The notes: a model not told the origin generated them from the sequence alone. 64,000 nt of DNA from Juglans regia (GCF_001411555.2 NC_049901.1:39898964-39962963), one strand, 5' to 3'. Shown: positions 1 through 12,190, counted from the stretch's first letter. Made by a program: numbers and translations.

Positions 1-1
1 C

Positions 2-232
2 TTTGAGCTATTGCCATTTGGATCGGGAAGGAGGAGGTGCCCTGGCTATAGCTTGGGACTAAAGATGATCAGCTCTACTTTGGCTAACATGCTGCATGGA
101 TTTGAATGGACATTACCAGACAATATGAAGCCAGAAGATCTGAGCATGGAAGAGGTTTATGGTTTGATAACACATAGAAAATTCCCACTTGTTGCAGTCG
201 TGAAACCTCGACTCGAACCTCATCTTTATTAG
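2..232 (+). CDS. Cytochrome P450 (CYP71 clan, CYP92-like), C-terminal end only
   Basis: Only the last 76 codons of the gene are inside the window; the frame is open from base 2 and stops with TAG at 230-232. It begins with FELLPFGSGRRRCPG, the haem-binding loop (F-x-x-G-x-R-x-C-x-G) whose Cys is the axial haem ligand. The L helix and the usual CYP71-clan tail follow (GLKMISSTLANMLHGFEW, then a conserved KFPL segment). The wording of helix and tail is closest in my memory to the CYP92 family. Members are ER-anchored monooxygenases of specialised metabolism (flavonoid or terpenoid substrates), but the substrate cannot be read from this piece. No defect is visible. A decayed piece of a similar gene lies 4 kb downstream. 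The P450 call is secure; the family placement is moderate. Confidence 0.93.
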   Translation, partial: FELLPFGSGRRRCPGYSLGLKMISSTLANMLHGFEWTLPDNMKPEDLSMEEVYGLITHRKFPLVAVVKPRLEPHLY

Positions 233-375
233 TTGTCACTTTAGGTTTTATCATGACTTATCCACCTTAAATGGCTTTCTATTGTGTATGGTTCTGTAAT
301 AGCTTCCCTTCCTACTTGGAGAGTGAGCTGGTAATCTTAAATTGATTCTAAATGTCGTCGTTTTCTATATATACA

Positions 376-482
376 AGTAGGGGTGGGCAAAATCTCCACC
401 CATTCCGACTCCATCCGAGCTCTGATGACATGACTCTGTAGTCGGAGGTTTCGGAAATTGGAGCCGAAGTTAGAATAACTCC
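376..482. mobile_element. Left-end fragment of an hAT-type element with GTCGGA-like words
   Basis: Starts with TAGGGGTGGGCAAAA and then carries scattered CCGACTCC and AGTCGGAG words, as in the complete elements at 14947 and 37171. I found no matching right end or target duplication, so I read this as a truncated relative in the 3' flank of the P450 gene. Confidence 0.45.
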
Positions 483-2189
483 GAATCTCCCAGGCCAAGA
501 GATTCTGTTTTATGTCTTGCAAGAATAATGTAATCAAAAGATGTTTTGGCTGTTTACGTTTATGCATAAGCTAGGCTTATAAATGATAATATTGGGTATA
601 TATTTTCTACAAACATGATAAATCTATCTCTCTACCTATAATTGTGCTAATAAGAATTACATAGAAAAGTGATCGATCTGAATGCAGCATGCATTCTGAA
701 TTTTGCATTTTGCCAACATGGCCAACATGCAATTGGGAAATGTTGGAGAAAAGTGTTCAAATATATTTTTTTCATGCTACCTCATATGACAAGTTTCTAC
801 ATCAATACCGTGTTTGATGTTAGAGTATTGATATTGGTTTCATCAAATTCATTTCTAAAATTTGATGAAAAGTATATGTTTTTTATAAATCCAAAACCTC
901 CCTAGCCATAACTCCACATTAGATTAGCTATTGGATTAGTTAAAATAATAATATAATATTATTTTTTTAATAATAATATTTTTAATTTATTTTTTTCATA
1001 TTTTACAATTACACTAACTATATATTAATTAATAATTTAATTTGATACTTAATTATTATTTTCCAACTTAAATATACTGTGTCTCAAAATTGGAAAACAA
1101 TAATTTAAGTAAATAAAATAATAGTTATAGAGATGAACAAAGGGTCTTCAAATATGGAGATGAACTTAAATATGTTGTAGCTCAAAGTTAAAGATTTATG
1201 TGTATACTGAATTCAATATAGTGATTTGAAAGACAAACCTTTCAAATTTTGATGAAAAGCAGCATTTGAAGAGGCTAATATTAGTGCTCTTAATAAACAA
1301 AACTTTAAAATAAAATTGTTCTTATTCCAATCGTACCGGAGCTCGAGATCAGAGATGTATGTGTAGTTATGTCTATTATGACAAATGGGGGTTTTAAGAG
1401 CACTAATTAGAAATATGAGATATAAGAATAAATTTGGGTAATTGCTCAAAATATCAAGATTTAAGTGGTTTGGTTTGGAAAAAAGAAAGCTACATCCACT
1501 AGTAAAAATGATCAAAAGTAATTCACAAATCACAAAGATGGAATACAACATATCAGTGGAAACAAATTAATCATGTTAAATCAATTAAACTTATACATAC
1601 TGTAATGCCATATTAATTAAATAATCAATTATCCTAAAAATTTTATTGTTTAAAAGTGATAAATTTAATTATTTAATTATATTCTTAACAATATTTTCAT
1701 TTTCATGTATCAAACAAAAGAAATTAAAAACTAAATAAATAACAATATTTCCCCCAGCAGTTTTTTGTATAAATAATGCTACAAATCACACTTTAAATAT
1801 TCGTACTTTTATAATTATGGACCAATTTTTTTTTATTTTATTTAAGGAAAAACTCTATAGAGAATGTTAGTTCATCACAATAGAATAGTAGGGGAGTGAG
1901 AGTCTGCATGGTCGTAGAATTTTCCTTTTTCCATGATTACTTTGCTATGTCAATAATAACTGCGTCCTTTTTTTTTTTTTTTTTTTTGTGAGATGACCGT
2001 ATAGATATGTTATTAATATAATTATATATAAGATAATGTTATTATAATTTATAAAATAAAAGTTTAATCTTCAAGATGAAAATTTAAATGATCATATACT
2101 TTAAACATAATATATATATATATTAAATTATTAACAACATTTTATCATAAGAAGTAACACTTTATTATATATTTTTTACATTTAAAAAA
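483..2189. other. AT-rich intergenic sequence, no gene seen
   Basis: Long A/T runs, a poly-T tract near 1971-1987 and short open frames without recognisable domains. Nothing here is supported as coding. Confidence 0.6.
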
Positions 2190-2343
2190 ATCAGAAAACT
2201 GGTCCGGACCAGTAAAATCGGAGGTACCGGTTTAGGAAGGTAATTGAGACGTAATCGGTTTTGAAAAATGCAAAACCGGTACATACCGGTTCGGTCTTAG
2301 ATTTTGTCCAAAATCGGACCAAATCGGACCGGTTATACCCCTA
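2190..2343. mobile_element. Right-end fragment of a CCGGA-type hAT element
   Basis: Aligns over about 150 bases with the right end of the complete element at 59777-60492. Both share the order of an ACCGGTTTAGGA word, a TAATCGGTTTTGAAAAAT word, a TACATACCGGTTCGGTC word and a final run ending in ACCCCTA. The left half is missing; upstream is plain AT-rich DNA. A truncated copy of the same family. Confidence 0.7.
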
Positions 2344-2368
2344 TTCCCACACGTCGCCTTGCATGGGG

Positions 2369-2746
2369 TAGGGAGTAGAGTTTTCACCCCCGTCCCCGAG
2401 ATGCGGGGGCGGGGTGCAAGGCGGATCCGCCTCGCCTTCGTCTACTTAAAAAAAAAAACTATATTTTACTTGACTTAAAAATTATTTCTAAATCTAAAAG
2501 TAATTAAAAATATATTTTAAGACTCAAATTATAAATTTAAATTTTGTAAATATGACTATAATTTAAAAATTATGTAATTTTTAAATTTACTAGTGCATAT
2601 TTTGTACAAATTATAGTGTATTAATTTTTAAACTATATTGTTCTTAAATTTGACAGTGTATATTTTGTGTACAAGTATAACAAATTATAATATATATTTA
2701 TATATACACAATTTGTAAAATATAAATATATATATTTATGTTTATA

Positions 2747-2779
<33 letters not shown>

Positions 2780-2907
2780 ATGTAAGCAGGAGCGGGACGT
2801 GAGAAATGTGGGGCACCACCCGCCCCCGTTGGGGGCCTTAGATCCTGGGCGGGGTGAGGTGGACTGGGGTGGGGCAGCGGGGCCCTGCGCCCCACTGCCC
2901 ACTCCTA
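2369..2907. mobile_element. Possible G/C-ended non-autonomous element with AT-rich core
   Basis: A G-rich block near 2365-2440 and another near 2785-2900 flank about 330 bases of AT-rich DNA containing a (TA)n run (2753-2778). The left edge reads TAGGGAG and the right edge ends in ACTCCTA, resembling the hAT-type termini elsewhere in the window. No 8-bp target duplication is visible, so the borders are uncertain. It abuts the fragment ending at 2343. Confidence 0.4.
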
Positions 2908-2934
2908 AATTCTCTGTCATGATTATGTAGCTTT

Positions 2935-3495
2935 TGCCTTTTATTGGTGAGATTTATCTTTGTTAGTACTATCTGTATAATTCTTGACCTAAGTGCACTA
3001 AGATTATTTGCCTTTTATTGGTGAGATTTATTGTTATAATATCGTTCATCTTCCTAGTAGTTTTTTTTAGTTGATTTGTTTGTGTTGTTTTCTAGACCAA
3101 ACTTCAAGAGATAAAATAATTTTTTAAAAAAAAAATTATACACCAAAACTACCAATATGATTAGAAATTGGCCGGTATGATATTATCTCTGTCAGTACTA
3201 TCTATAATTCTTGACCCAAGTGCACTTAGATTATTTATTGGGTTTTTGTTATATATCAGTCACTATTTATCTCACATTTCATATTTGAATTTTTTTTTTA
3301 TAAAGTGTAGAGTGTGGAATAGTGAATAATAACTGATGAAAAGATTTATTCTATTTATTGTTATATGGTTCATCTTCTTACTAGTTTTTTTGGTTGATTT
3401 GTTTGTGTTGTTTCCTTGACCAAACTTCAAGAGATAAAATAATTTTTTTAAAAAAATTATATACTCCAAAACTACCAATATCCTCAAACTATTAA
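2935..3495. repeat. Imperfect tandem duplication of about 230 bp
   Basis: The block at about 2967-3170 (from the GTACTATCT word through the CAAACTTCAAGAGATAAAAT word to AAACTACCAATAT) recurs at about 3197-3480. The second copy is interrupted by about 100 bases of AT-rich sequence near 3240-3345. No coding content. Confidence 0.65.
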
Positions 3496-3559
3496 AAACA
3501 TATATATCATAGGTTAAGATGATAGGTAAATAATAGGTGAAGTAACAGTACAATCTCAA

Positions 3560-4200
3560 CGATCGAATCTTAATGCAGTATACTGCAAAAGTATAGTTTT
3601 AGTTTGAGGGTAGCCTTCGGCCTATTCCACAAGCTAAAACTCCGGCCTCCATGGCCAAATCCTTGGCCGATTACAAGCAAGCAATCTAAACCTTATAATC
3701 GGTCTACTCCCTCACTTATCCCTAAGTCTCAAAATTATTATATATATGGACCAATTATGCAGCAAGCTTAAGTTCGGGTCCTGGTTGCCTCATCCGATCC
3801 CGAGATGGCAAAACAATTTATAAAGACACATGATCATCATGTTATAAAGGAAGACTCCTTAGATCAAGCAGAAGATCATGTTAATTCTAGCATTCTTTCT
3901 TAGAATAAGACTCTTTAAATTTGTATCTATTCCCATACAGATCATTGTACAAAGTGTGTGAAAATATTTTGATATTGAAGCAATAAAATTTCTGAGTCAA
4001 TATTCAAATTTCATCACATGTCATTGCCTCTAGACCCCATATTGCGGGCCTGCGGCTGGCCGTAAGTATATTGCTTATAATTGCATCGATGTTGTATGTC
4101 AGGGCCGCTCAATATATTTTGTGGCCTAAGGCGATTATTAAGTACATGACGCTTTAATTTAAAAATGATAATAATATTTAAATATTAACAATTTGAAAGA
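3560..4200. other. Unclassified, possibly a solo LTR or retroelement remnant
   Basis: Base composition rises from the AT-rich flanks, with GGCC-containing words, an AAGCAATAAAATTTCTGAGT stretch (AATAAA-type signal) near 3980 and no coding frame. This resembles decayed LTR sequence, but I could not define both borders or a target duplication. Confidence 0.25.
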
Positions 4201-4215
4201 GAAAGGTGTGTAAAA

Positions 4216-4550
4216 CGGATCCCAAAGCTCTTGGACTTGTGAGGGTATGTAAAACGGATGAAGTTTTTGATGAAAAAAATTGATCAGTTCAACCAACATG
4301 TTTTTTATAAACACAAGAAACAGAGAGGAGTGAAGGGTTTTATGCCAAAGGACATGGTCGATTTATTACTGTCCAGGATCTTGACTATCATGATTTTTAC
4401 AAAAATAAAGAATATACCGGATTTTCATAGTAGGCGGCATAGATACTTTCTGACTAGAATGGAATGCATGGGCAATGTCCGAACTACCTCATCAAAAGGG
4501 CCAACGAAGAGATGGAAAGGGTAATTGCGAAGCCTCGACTGTAACAAGTG
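4216..4550 (+). pseudogene. Decayed CYP92-like P450 fragment
   Basis: One frame reads LLDL, then a stop, then GYVKRMKFLMKKIDQF, and continues to KGVxGF-like and PKDMVDLLL segments. This is the F-G loop and G-helix neighbourhood of CYP71-clan P450s just before the I helix. From about 4428 a VGGIDT-like I-helix start and an ANEEMERVIAKP segment follow in shifted frames with in-frame stops. Intron, haem loop and the rest are absent. Same orientation and apparently same subfamily as the P450 ending at 232, which fits a tandem duplicate that decayed. What is seen is the similarity and the stops; the tandem origin is inferred. Confidence 0.78.
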
Positions 4551-5121
4551 GGAATTAGCAACAACTAGAAAACCCGCATTGTGACAATTAACGAACAAAA
4601 CCAATTTCCGGCATCGCTTTGTAACTTTTTTGTGGGTTCAAATTAGAAGCAGATTAATTCCATATACATGAAGATACTTGATCTTGCGCGCCCACAGTGG
4701 GTAACAAAATTAGCGCATCATTTGTTTGATGCATACCCTGGTGCAGGTAACAAAAATAACCAAAGCAAGCAGAGTTGCATGCTGAACAGAACTGTTGTGT
4801 CGGACGTTAAATTCATACTGTGCGTGTTTACAAATATTTACAGACGATCCTCTGATGCAAAGCTGTGCTTCTATGAACAGATAAACAAGTTCATTCAGAG
4901 CTTGCACCCAACAGTTTGTGAACGATTTGGTGATTTTGGATAAGAACTAGTCCTTTCCCATTTTCCAGACAGGTGAATAAGGTTCTTTCCGTCCTCAAAA
5001 TTTTTGATCAACTTCAACAACATTGGTAGGGTATTATTGGCTTGTTGGAAACAGTTATCTGTCCTATTTTTGTGACTGTCTTGAGAACTTTCCATATCAT
5101 TTCACTTGTGAAATATTGTGC
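4551..5121. other. Intergenic, includes the 3' flank of the PPR gene
   Basis: A short open frame at 4668-4943 (plus) has no recognised domain and a shadow on the other strand. I do not support it as a gene. Confidence 0.4.
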
Positions 5122-7668
5122 TCAAGAGAATAGAATTTCGGAATCACCAAACATATGTTCATATCCTGTAAAGCGCATCTCCGTTCCCAACAGAGCCAAT
5201 GTTGTATAAATATCCCCAATTTTGGGGTGTGATTTATCACCTGCAACAAACACATGAAGTTCTCCTCCTATTTGAACCCAACTGCATCCAGGAACCTTCC
5301 TGAGGCCCTTTTGTTTCATTAAATCCCTCACGTATGATACCTCATCCCACCTTCCCGAAGCTGCATGTGCATTTGAAAGTGCCACATAGTTTCCAGGATT
5401 ATCTGGCTCCAACTTCAATAAATGCTTGGACAAATAATCCCCAAGTTCAATCTCAGGGAAATCTCTACAAGCAGCAATTAGTGATCCTAATATATGTGCA
5501 TCAGGCTTGCATGGCATTGTGAGAATAAGCCTCATAGCTTCATCAAAGTCACCGCAGCGAGAAAGAAGATTAATCACACAACTATAATGCTCCATAGTTG
5601 GCTTCATATGGAGTTTTGAGACCATATGATTGAAAAGTTCTAGACCTTCATTCACCAGCTTGGCATGGCAGCAAGCTGATAACAGACCAGTGAGGGTTAT
5701 GTTATCTGGTTCCATACCTTCCACCTCTAATTGTTTAAATAGTTCTAGAGCTTCGAGAGCTTGACCATGTAATGCATAAGCACAGATCATCGCATTATAG
5801 AGAGGTAATGTTTTGTTTAAAATCATATCGAACACCCACTTTGCTTGATCTATGATCCCGCACTTAGCATACATGTCCACTAAAGATGTTGCAATATGTA
5901 CAGAGAGCAAAATGTCATGCCTTGTTGCATAGCCATGAATAGCTCTTCCATAATGTAATGCTGCCACATCGCTGCAAGCCGAGAGAGCAGAGACAATGCT
6001 TACTGTATTGGGCTTAATACCTGCTACTTGCATCTGCGCAAAAACAGAAATCGCCTCATTGGCACAAGCATTGTGAGCCAGACCAGAGATAAGAGTAGTC
6101 CAAGTGATCAGGTTAGGCTGAATATCAGAGGAACGCATTTGCAAGAACAAGTCTTTAGCCTCATTGACCAGGCCATTTCTAAGGAAACCCAAAATCACAG
6201 AATTCCATGATATGACGTTTGGTATCACACTCTCCAGCTGCATCTGATAAAACAGTTTCAAAGCCTCACGACTCTCACCTATCTCTGCATTTGCAGCCAA
6301 CATCGTGTTCCACAGTACGATATCTTTGTTGATTGTGGAGTTGAAAACTTGTCTAGCATAATCAATTCTCTCGCATTTGGCATACATATCTACAATGCTA
6401 CTCGCAACAACCACATCAGATTCTAGATTGTTTCTAATACAATAACAATGTCCCTCCTTTCCAAGGTTTAAATCGCTGGTATCTGCTGAAGCAGACAATA
6501 AGGACGCAAGAGTCACGGAGTCAAACCTCAAGTTATCTAACATCATAAGCTGGCACATACTAAGTGCCTTGTCAACCTGACCAAATTGTACATAACCCGA
6601 TATGAGCAAATTCCATGTCACCACATCTTTCTTGGGAATCCGACCAAAAACAAGCTCTGCATCCTGAATCAAACCAACCTTGGAATAGAAGTTTATAATA
6701 GAACTCCCTAGTATCTTATCCAACCCTAATCCGCCTACTACTGCAATCGCGTGCCCTTGCTTACCCTCTTGAAGAGCACCCATATTAGCTGACGCTGAAA
6801 GAAAGCTAGACACAGTGACTCGAGTAGGTTCAATACCTTCCACTCTCATATTATAGAACATGTCGATCGCTGCCTCACTAATTCCATTTTGGACATAGCT
6901 CACAATCATCGTATTCCAAGCAACAACATTCCTATCAAGTATAGCATCGAACACCTTCCTTGCATCCTCCAAAACCCCACATTTCCCATACATATCAACC
7001 AGACTACTTGCCACAAATACACACCCACCAAAACCCATCTTCACCACATACCCATGAACCCCTTTCCCAAACCCAATCCATCGCAGAGCCCCGCAAGCCT
7101 TCAATGCATTTGGAGCTACAAAATTATCAGGCAGAACCCCACTTTTTTGCATCTCAAGAAAGCCCAATAAAGCTTCCTCACTATAACCCATCCTACAATG
7201 CAGCCCAATAATAGCAGCCCAAGAAAACGCGTTCTGCACCCGTAGCCTGCGAAACAAACGGTTCCCAACCTCCGAAACATCGCATTTGGAATAGAAGATC
7301 ACCAACTTGGTTTCGATATACTCATCTCTGGAAAAGAAATCACCGTTCTTCACAATCCGAGCATGAATTTGCTGACCTGTGAACAGAGCTCTCTCAGTCA
7401 GACACCCCTGAAGGAGCTCACCATAAATCTCAGGGCCAACTTGGAGATTCTTGAGCTCCATTGCGGAGAGGAGTTTCACAGCTTGCCGGAGTTGGCCTTC
7501 TTTGCACAGAGAGGATATGCGGAGGAAGTAAGATTCGTACGAAATTTCATGATTTTTTGCATCTTCTTGAAGCTTTGTGAGACGGGTTGGTGTGAATTTT
7601 TTGGCTCTCGATGGTTTGAAAGAAGGGAACTTCGGGCTTGGAGTGGTGGTAACAGCAAGGAACGCCAT
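5122..7668 (-). CDS. CRR21: PLS-class PPR protein, E+ subgroup, CRR21-like plastid RNA-editing factor
   Basis: Intronless, 848 residues from the chosen start. An upstream in-frame ATG at 7725 would add 19 residues; I prefer the ATG at 7668 because it opens a Ser/Thr/Pro/Lys-rich, acid-poor N-terminus (MAFLAVTTTPSPKFPSFKPS) typical of a chloroplast transit peptide. About twenty PPR repeats follow, with the P-L-S signatures VHGYVVKMGF, SSLVDMYGKCG, VVAWNTMI and ISAYAL-like blocks. The C-terminus has E and E+ motifs (PGCSWVQIGGELHVFVAGDKSHP) and stops about 33 residues later with no DYW deaminase domain. Order and wording match my memory of Arabidopsis CRR21 (At5g55740), needed for editing the ndhD-2 site and hence for plastid NDH activity. 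E+ proteins usually need a DYW partner in trans. Identity to CRR21 is recognition, not alignment. No frameshift or stop. Confidence 0.9.
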   Translation of the reverse strand: MAFLAVTTTPSPKFPSFKPSRAKKFTPTRLTKLQEDAKNHEISYESYFLRISSLCKEGQLRQAVKLLSAMELKNLQVGPEIYGELLQGCLTERALFTGQQIHARIVKNGDFFSRDEYIETKLVIFYSKCDVSEVGNRLFRRLRVQNAFSWAAIIGLHCRMGYSEEALLGFLEMQKSGVLPDNFVAPNALKACGALRWIGFGKGVHGYVVKMGFGGCVFVASSLVDMYGKCGVLEDARKVFDAILDRNVVAWNTMIVSYVQNGISEAAIDMFYNMRVEGIEPTRVTVSSFLSASANMGALQEGKQGHAIAVVGGLGLDKILGSSIINFYSKVGLIQDAELVFGRIPKKDVVTWNLLISGYVQFGQVDKALSMCQLMMLDNLRFDSVTLASLLSASADTSDLNLGKEGHCYCIRNNLESDVVVASSIVDMYAKCERIDYARQVFNSTINKDIVLWNTMLAANAEIGESREALKLFYQMQLESVIPNVISWNSVILGFLRNGLVNEAKDLFLQMRSSDIQPNLITWTTLISGLAHNACANEAISVFAQMQVAGIKPNTVSIVSALSACSDVAALHYGRAIHGYATRHDILLSVHIATSLVDMYAKCGIIDQAKWVFDMILNKTLPLYNAMICAYALHGQALEALELFKQLEVEGMEPDNITLTGLLSACCHAKLVNEGLELFNHMVSKLHMKPTMEHYSCVINLLSRCGDFDEAMRLILTMPCKPDAHILGSLIAACRDFPEIELGDYLSKHLLKLEPDNPGNYVALSNAHAASGRWDEVSYVRDLMKQKGLRKVPGCSWVQIGGELHVFVAGDKSHPKIGDIYTTLALLGTEMRFTGYEHMFGDSEILFS

Positions 7669-7725
7669 GCTTGAAGAAGCACAAGCGAGTTGCGGATATC
7701 GTTGGCGATCATTGTCGCCACACAA

Positions 7726-8680
7726 AGCGGGAAGGGTATTTTCGGTCGGGGAGCCAGAACCTACAAAATGACACTCAGCTTGTGGTTGGGCCTTGATTTT
7801 TCGGGCCTTTGTAGTTCACTTACTCAACAGTGTACCTTTGTAGCCCATTTGTCCGATTTATATGATGCCTTGATTTGTTCGTATTCATTGGATTTTGTAA
7901 TTTGTACTCACTCGTTCATGAAACAGAAACCGAGTAAAAATGATTTTTTGCCATGCAGTCCTATGTAATCAATGGATATATAAGTTTAGGCTACTGAAAC
8001 CACTAACTTACCGCTCAATTTTACCGTTTATGTATTTTAATTTTTTTTATTAATTTTTTTTACTTAATGTTTAATGAAATTATGTATTTTTTTATTTTTT
8101 TCTTAATAATTAAGAATGTTAAAAAATATATATATATTTATATATATGCCAAACGGTAAACGCTGGCCGCCTGTTAGCATGATCTATAAGTTTAAATCCA
8201 GATTTTGAGCTTGCACAAGTCGAAGCATAGCCACGGGCCAGCTTGAGTTTAGACAACGGGCCAATTTTAAATACTCGGCCCAACAAAGTGTATGTCTTTT
8301 GCTTGGCCTTTTAGCACATAAATAATAGGGTATTGTCCAAAAAGGAAGAGAGAAAAACAACGTATGAATCAAACATATAGATTCCTTTTTTACAACATTA
8401 TATAATATCGTTACGATAGTCTTATATGTGGTAGAATGCAAAATGACATAACGTTTCAAATGTCCCAACCTTCATAACAAAGCAAAAATAAAATGATCAA
8501 GATCAACACTAATTTAATTATTGTTAGGTACATTTATATGTGGATAATGAATTTGTACAAGTCCTGTTTAATCATTTTGTAAAAAATGACCGCATTTAAA
8601 AAAAAAAAAAAGTGAAAATAATTACTTCTTCTAAATGGATTTAATTTTTTACAAAAAACTTGCATGCTTTAGATTTGTAC
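7726..8680. other. Upstream flank of the PPR gene, AT-rich intergenic
   Basis: Probable promoter side of the PPR gene. Contains poly-T and TA-rich tracts (8040-8150) related to the MITE core seen at 17.7 and 22.0 kb. No gene seen. Confidence 0.4.
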
Positions 8681-8689
8681 TTAATATTA

Positions 8690-8875
8690 CTCCTTATATA
8701 TATACTTCATACTCATATCATATTTTCATCTCATTATGTAAAATGCGGCATAGTTATCATCATTGGATGATAATGAATTATTCAATAAAAAATTATCCAA
8801 TAGTATTGATAAATGTGTTACATCTTATATAATAAGATGAGAGTGGCCTGGGATCGTAGTGTGATGTAGAACTTT
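8690..8875. mobile_element. Short MITE (TTTCATCTCATTATGTAAAATG family)
   Basis: Contains the same inner words as the element at 23365-23540: CTCATTATGTAAAATG, ATTGGATGATAATGA, ATAAATGTGTTACAT and a closing ATAAGATGAGAGT. The layout is inverted-repeat and no coding frame is present. A related decayed copy is at 54890-55035. Confidence 0.55.
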
Positions 8876-9590
8876 ACTATATATATATATATATATATAT
8901 TGATGTAACGATACGTATACAAATTGCACATATTCAAACTTGTCATGATCACACGTTTATGTGGGGATCGAATTTGAATAATCTTGATAGTAGTTTCATG
9001 GTCGTGTACTTTCTGTTGACACTTATGGCAACAACGACAATAGCTAGGTCAACAAAAATACAATTTCTTTCAACAATTCCTGTCTTCATTATCACTCAAA
9101 TTAATGTAACTTTTTTTTATTTTAGAGTTCATCTTTTGCTAAGAGGCCGACCAAAGAGATTCTGATTCCATTCTCCACTAGTCTTGTGCAATTCATGATG
9201 ATCAGATGCTATATTATATAATGATCTATTCTTTTCTTATCCATGGTCAACCTCGATAGCTATTTTCTGATCAATTCAAACAGTTAAGGATCTAATTAGT
9301 AAATTAATGTGTGGCGCATATAATATTATTTCTTTTTATTTCACATTTTCCCCTGAATTATCCCAACAAAAATCACACGTTTTTTAAGTACTGCAAATTA
9401 TATATAGATCATCAGGTCGTTTAATTTTATCTTAATTCCTTCTGAAATTTTCTAAATTAAAACCCTAGGTGGGGTATAGAAAGGTGGACTTAAATTTGAT
9501 GGGAAAAAAAAAACTTGCTTAAAATATTTGAAGATAATATATATATATAGGAAGTTAATTGATACTTATATTTTCTGGACAAAGCATATA

Positions 9591-9625
<35 letters not shown>

Positions 9626-10286
9626 GATAAGCATGAACCTGCTGCATCCTGCATTCATACAAATAAATTCAAAGCCCTAAAGCTAGCAATCATCAATTAA
9701 TAATTAAGTTCTTGATGCCCAATATTTGAAGAATCTATATCTTTATAAAATGAGTTAGCAGCTGCATGCATGCATGCATCATTGGGGATCGAATTTTATA
9801 AATAAATAAGGCATATCGAGAACAATCAATTTCTTATGATCAAGACTAGCTAATTGGAGTTTAATTTGATGGACAAGCTAGGATTCTTATGCCCTTACAA
9901 TCCATATATGCGGCTAGCCCATAAATGTAGCTATCAATATTATTAGCTTTGAGAAAATTAAATTAAAGCTTTTTATAAGAATATATCACATTATATACTA
10001 GTAGTGCATGCAACACAAAGCTGCTAGCTAGCGCTGGTCATTCTTCTAAATCTTTCTTCTTTTATTCTCTTTAAACTGAGCTGAACAGCTACAACTTTGA
10101 AATTCGAATTTTTTTTTTTAATCAATTCATTGGTAGATAATTAGATTCAGAAGCATCGAATCTTGCATTTCTTTTCCATGCATGTTTGTAACTTTATTGG
10201 TTATTCTCTAAGTATCTAATAAAGCCTTTCTCAGAGAACACGACTGCTATATATATATGAACTAGTGCTAGCTGTACGTTTATCTA

Positions 10287-10330
<44 letters not shown>

Positions 10331-10954
10331 TACTGTTCTCACATAGAAAATTATATTCTGTGATCATTTGTCTTAATCTCATTGCATGCATATATGACTA
10401 AGTTGGTAAATTACGTACCCATATTCCACCATTTATGGATTATATGAAAAGAAAATGGATAGTATATATCATGCAAATGGCATATTAATTTTTCAATATT
10501 CCATATCCAGGTGAGTGGAGGCCAGCAATGTAATCTTGTTTTGGCAGGCGGGTTGGATTCAAATCGTCGATGTTTTGGATTGTGGGCGGAGCAATTATAT
10601 AAGAGTAATATTAGGTACAAGTCTCAAATAGATAAGTTTCGCATAATCTTTTTTGTAAAAAAGTGAATCACACTAAAATAGACTAGATTTTTTTAAACTT
10701 TTTTAAGGTGGACTCTACATTTTTACAAAGAAACTACTTCAGATTTATCTATTTGAGACTTACACAAATCATTACTCGTTATACAATGGGCTTGTCTATA
10801 ATATTTTGTATTTGTCGTATTAATTTAGGATTGCTAAATGGAAGTATCGTATCATCAATGTCCACGAGTGTATTATCTCACGAACGTTGGCATTTTTTTT
10901 TTTTTTGTGGCCACATGCAACATGATATTTGTAGATCGCTTCAAAAGGACAAAG
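8876..10954. repeat. AT-rich intergenic with several microsatellites
   Basis: (AT)n at 8878-8900, (TTA)n at about 9592-9624, a TGCA run near 9764-9778 and (TA)n at about 10289-10322. No coding frame of any credibility. Confidence 0.75.
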
Positions 10955-11178
10955 AATATGTTGAATAGGTTAGGTTTAGATAGTAAGTTGAGATGAGTTG
11001 AAATGAAAGTTAAAAGTCGAATAAAATATTGTTAGAATATTATTTTTTAATATTATTATTGTTTTGAAATTTGAAAAAAGTTTAATTGTTTATTGTATTT
11101 TATGTGAAAATTTATAAAAGTTGTAATGATGAAATGAGATGAGATAAGATGGATTGAGAGTGTTTCTCAATCCAAACT
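10955..11178. mobile_element. GAGATGAGAT-type MITE, copy 1
   Basis: Ends are rich in GAGATGAG words. The core reads ATAAAATATTGTTAGAATAT, TTTTTTAATATTATT and TTATGTGAAAATT. The same order recurs at 19196-19437 and 35437-35594, and reversed at 36096-36294. Non-coding, about 160-240 bp. Confidence 0.7.
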
Positions 11179-12149
11179 GATTGTAAAAATCCATGTCAAA
11201 ATATATATATATATGAAGACTCCCCAATGTATCCTTCTCTATTCCAAGCTCTACCGCTCGCTTAGTTATTGTTTTAGAAATGAATCTTGTTAGGTATAAG
11301 CAGTTTGACGTATCAAATCCCATACCAACACTTAATTACATGGTTTTTTTATTAAAAAGTAAAAAAAAATTGAGAGAAGAAAATGTCTTATGTCTCATGA
11401 AAATTATTTTTATTTTCAATTCGTACCATTTCATTAAATAGATAACTTACATGTCAGTATTAGTATATAATTTAGTGCACGAACTGGTTTACAAAAAGAT
11501 TTTTCCCTTAAAAATAGGATAGCCTTTTTCATGTACGCATGAAAAACAGGATGAGATGAATTTAGTTAGGTCTCCGAGCGGGAATTATATATGTGTAAAA
11601 GAATTTGTAGTGGGCTTTGATCTTCATATATTATAATAAAGTAGGTGCAGTCTTGTAAAAGTATTCGATAGGCTTCTTTTGGATGGGCACTTTTGGCCCA
11701 TCTGAAAACCATGCATGGAATTTACCTCAAAAAGCTGCTGCTAATTAATATCAACATGACTAATAAAATAATAGAACAAGTGTAATTTCTCATTCCTGCC
11801 CATTAATATTCCGACCGCCACTAAAAAAATCCCACAAACAAATAAAATTATATTTTTTCTAGGATTAAATATGGTTTGCATGGGATTACAACAACAACAA
11901 CGAGACTCGCGTCTAGATTATTCAATTTGAACAAATTGGACCCAAATATACTAGTACTATTCTTATAATTCCTGACCATGTATGTCCTCTAGAGCCATGT
12001 CCAGTACTAAATATTCATTGGATATCTTGTATATATGTTGTTACCAAGGAAACTGATTTTGCGTGGGTTTAAGGTATATAAGTTACGTGCAACATTTTTA
12101 AAAAAAAAAGTGAGACCTAGCTACTTGGAAAAATATATTTTTATGATGA

Positions 12150-12189
<40 letters not shown>

Positions 12190-12190
12190 C
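11179..12190. other. Intergenic, no gene seen
   Basis: AT-rich sequence with an (AT)n tract at 12147-12184. No convincing open frame. Confidence 0.5.

Noticed and set aside
5122..5300. DYW deaminase domain on the PPR protein
   Set aside because: The protein ends about 33 residues after the E+ motif; no HxE or CxxC zinc-binding residues are present.
7669..7725. Upstream ATG at 7725 as the start of the PPR gene
   Set aside because: The added residues (MCGDNDRQRYPQLACASSS) do not look like the start of a transit peptide, whereas the Met at 7668 does. Not excluded.
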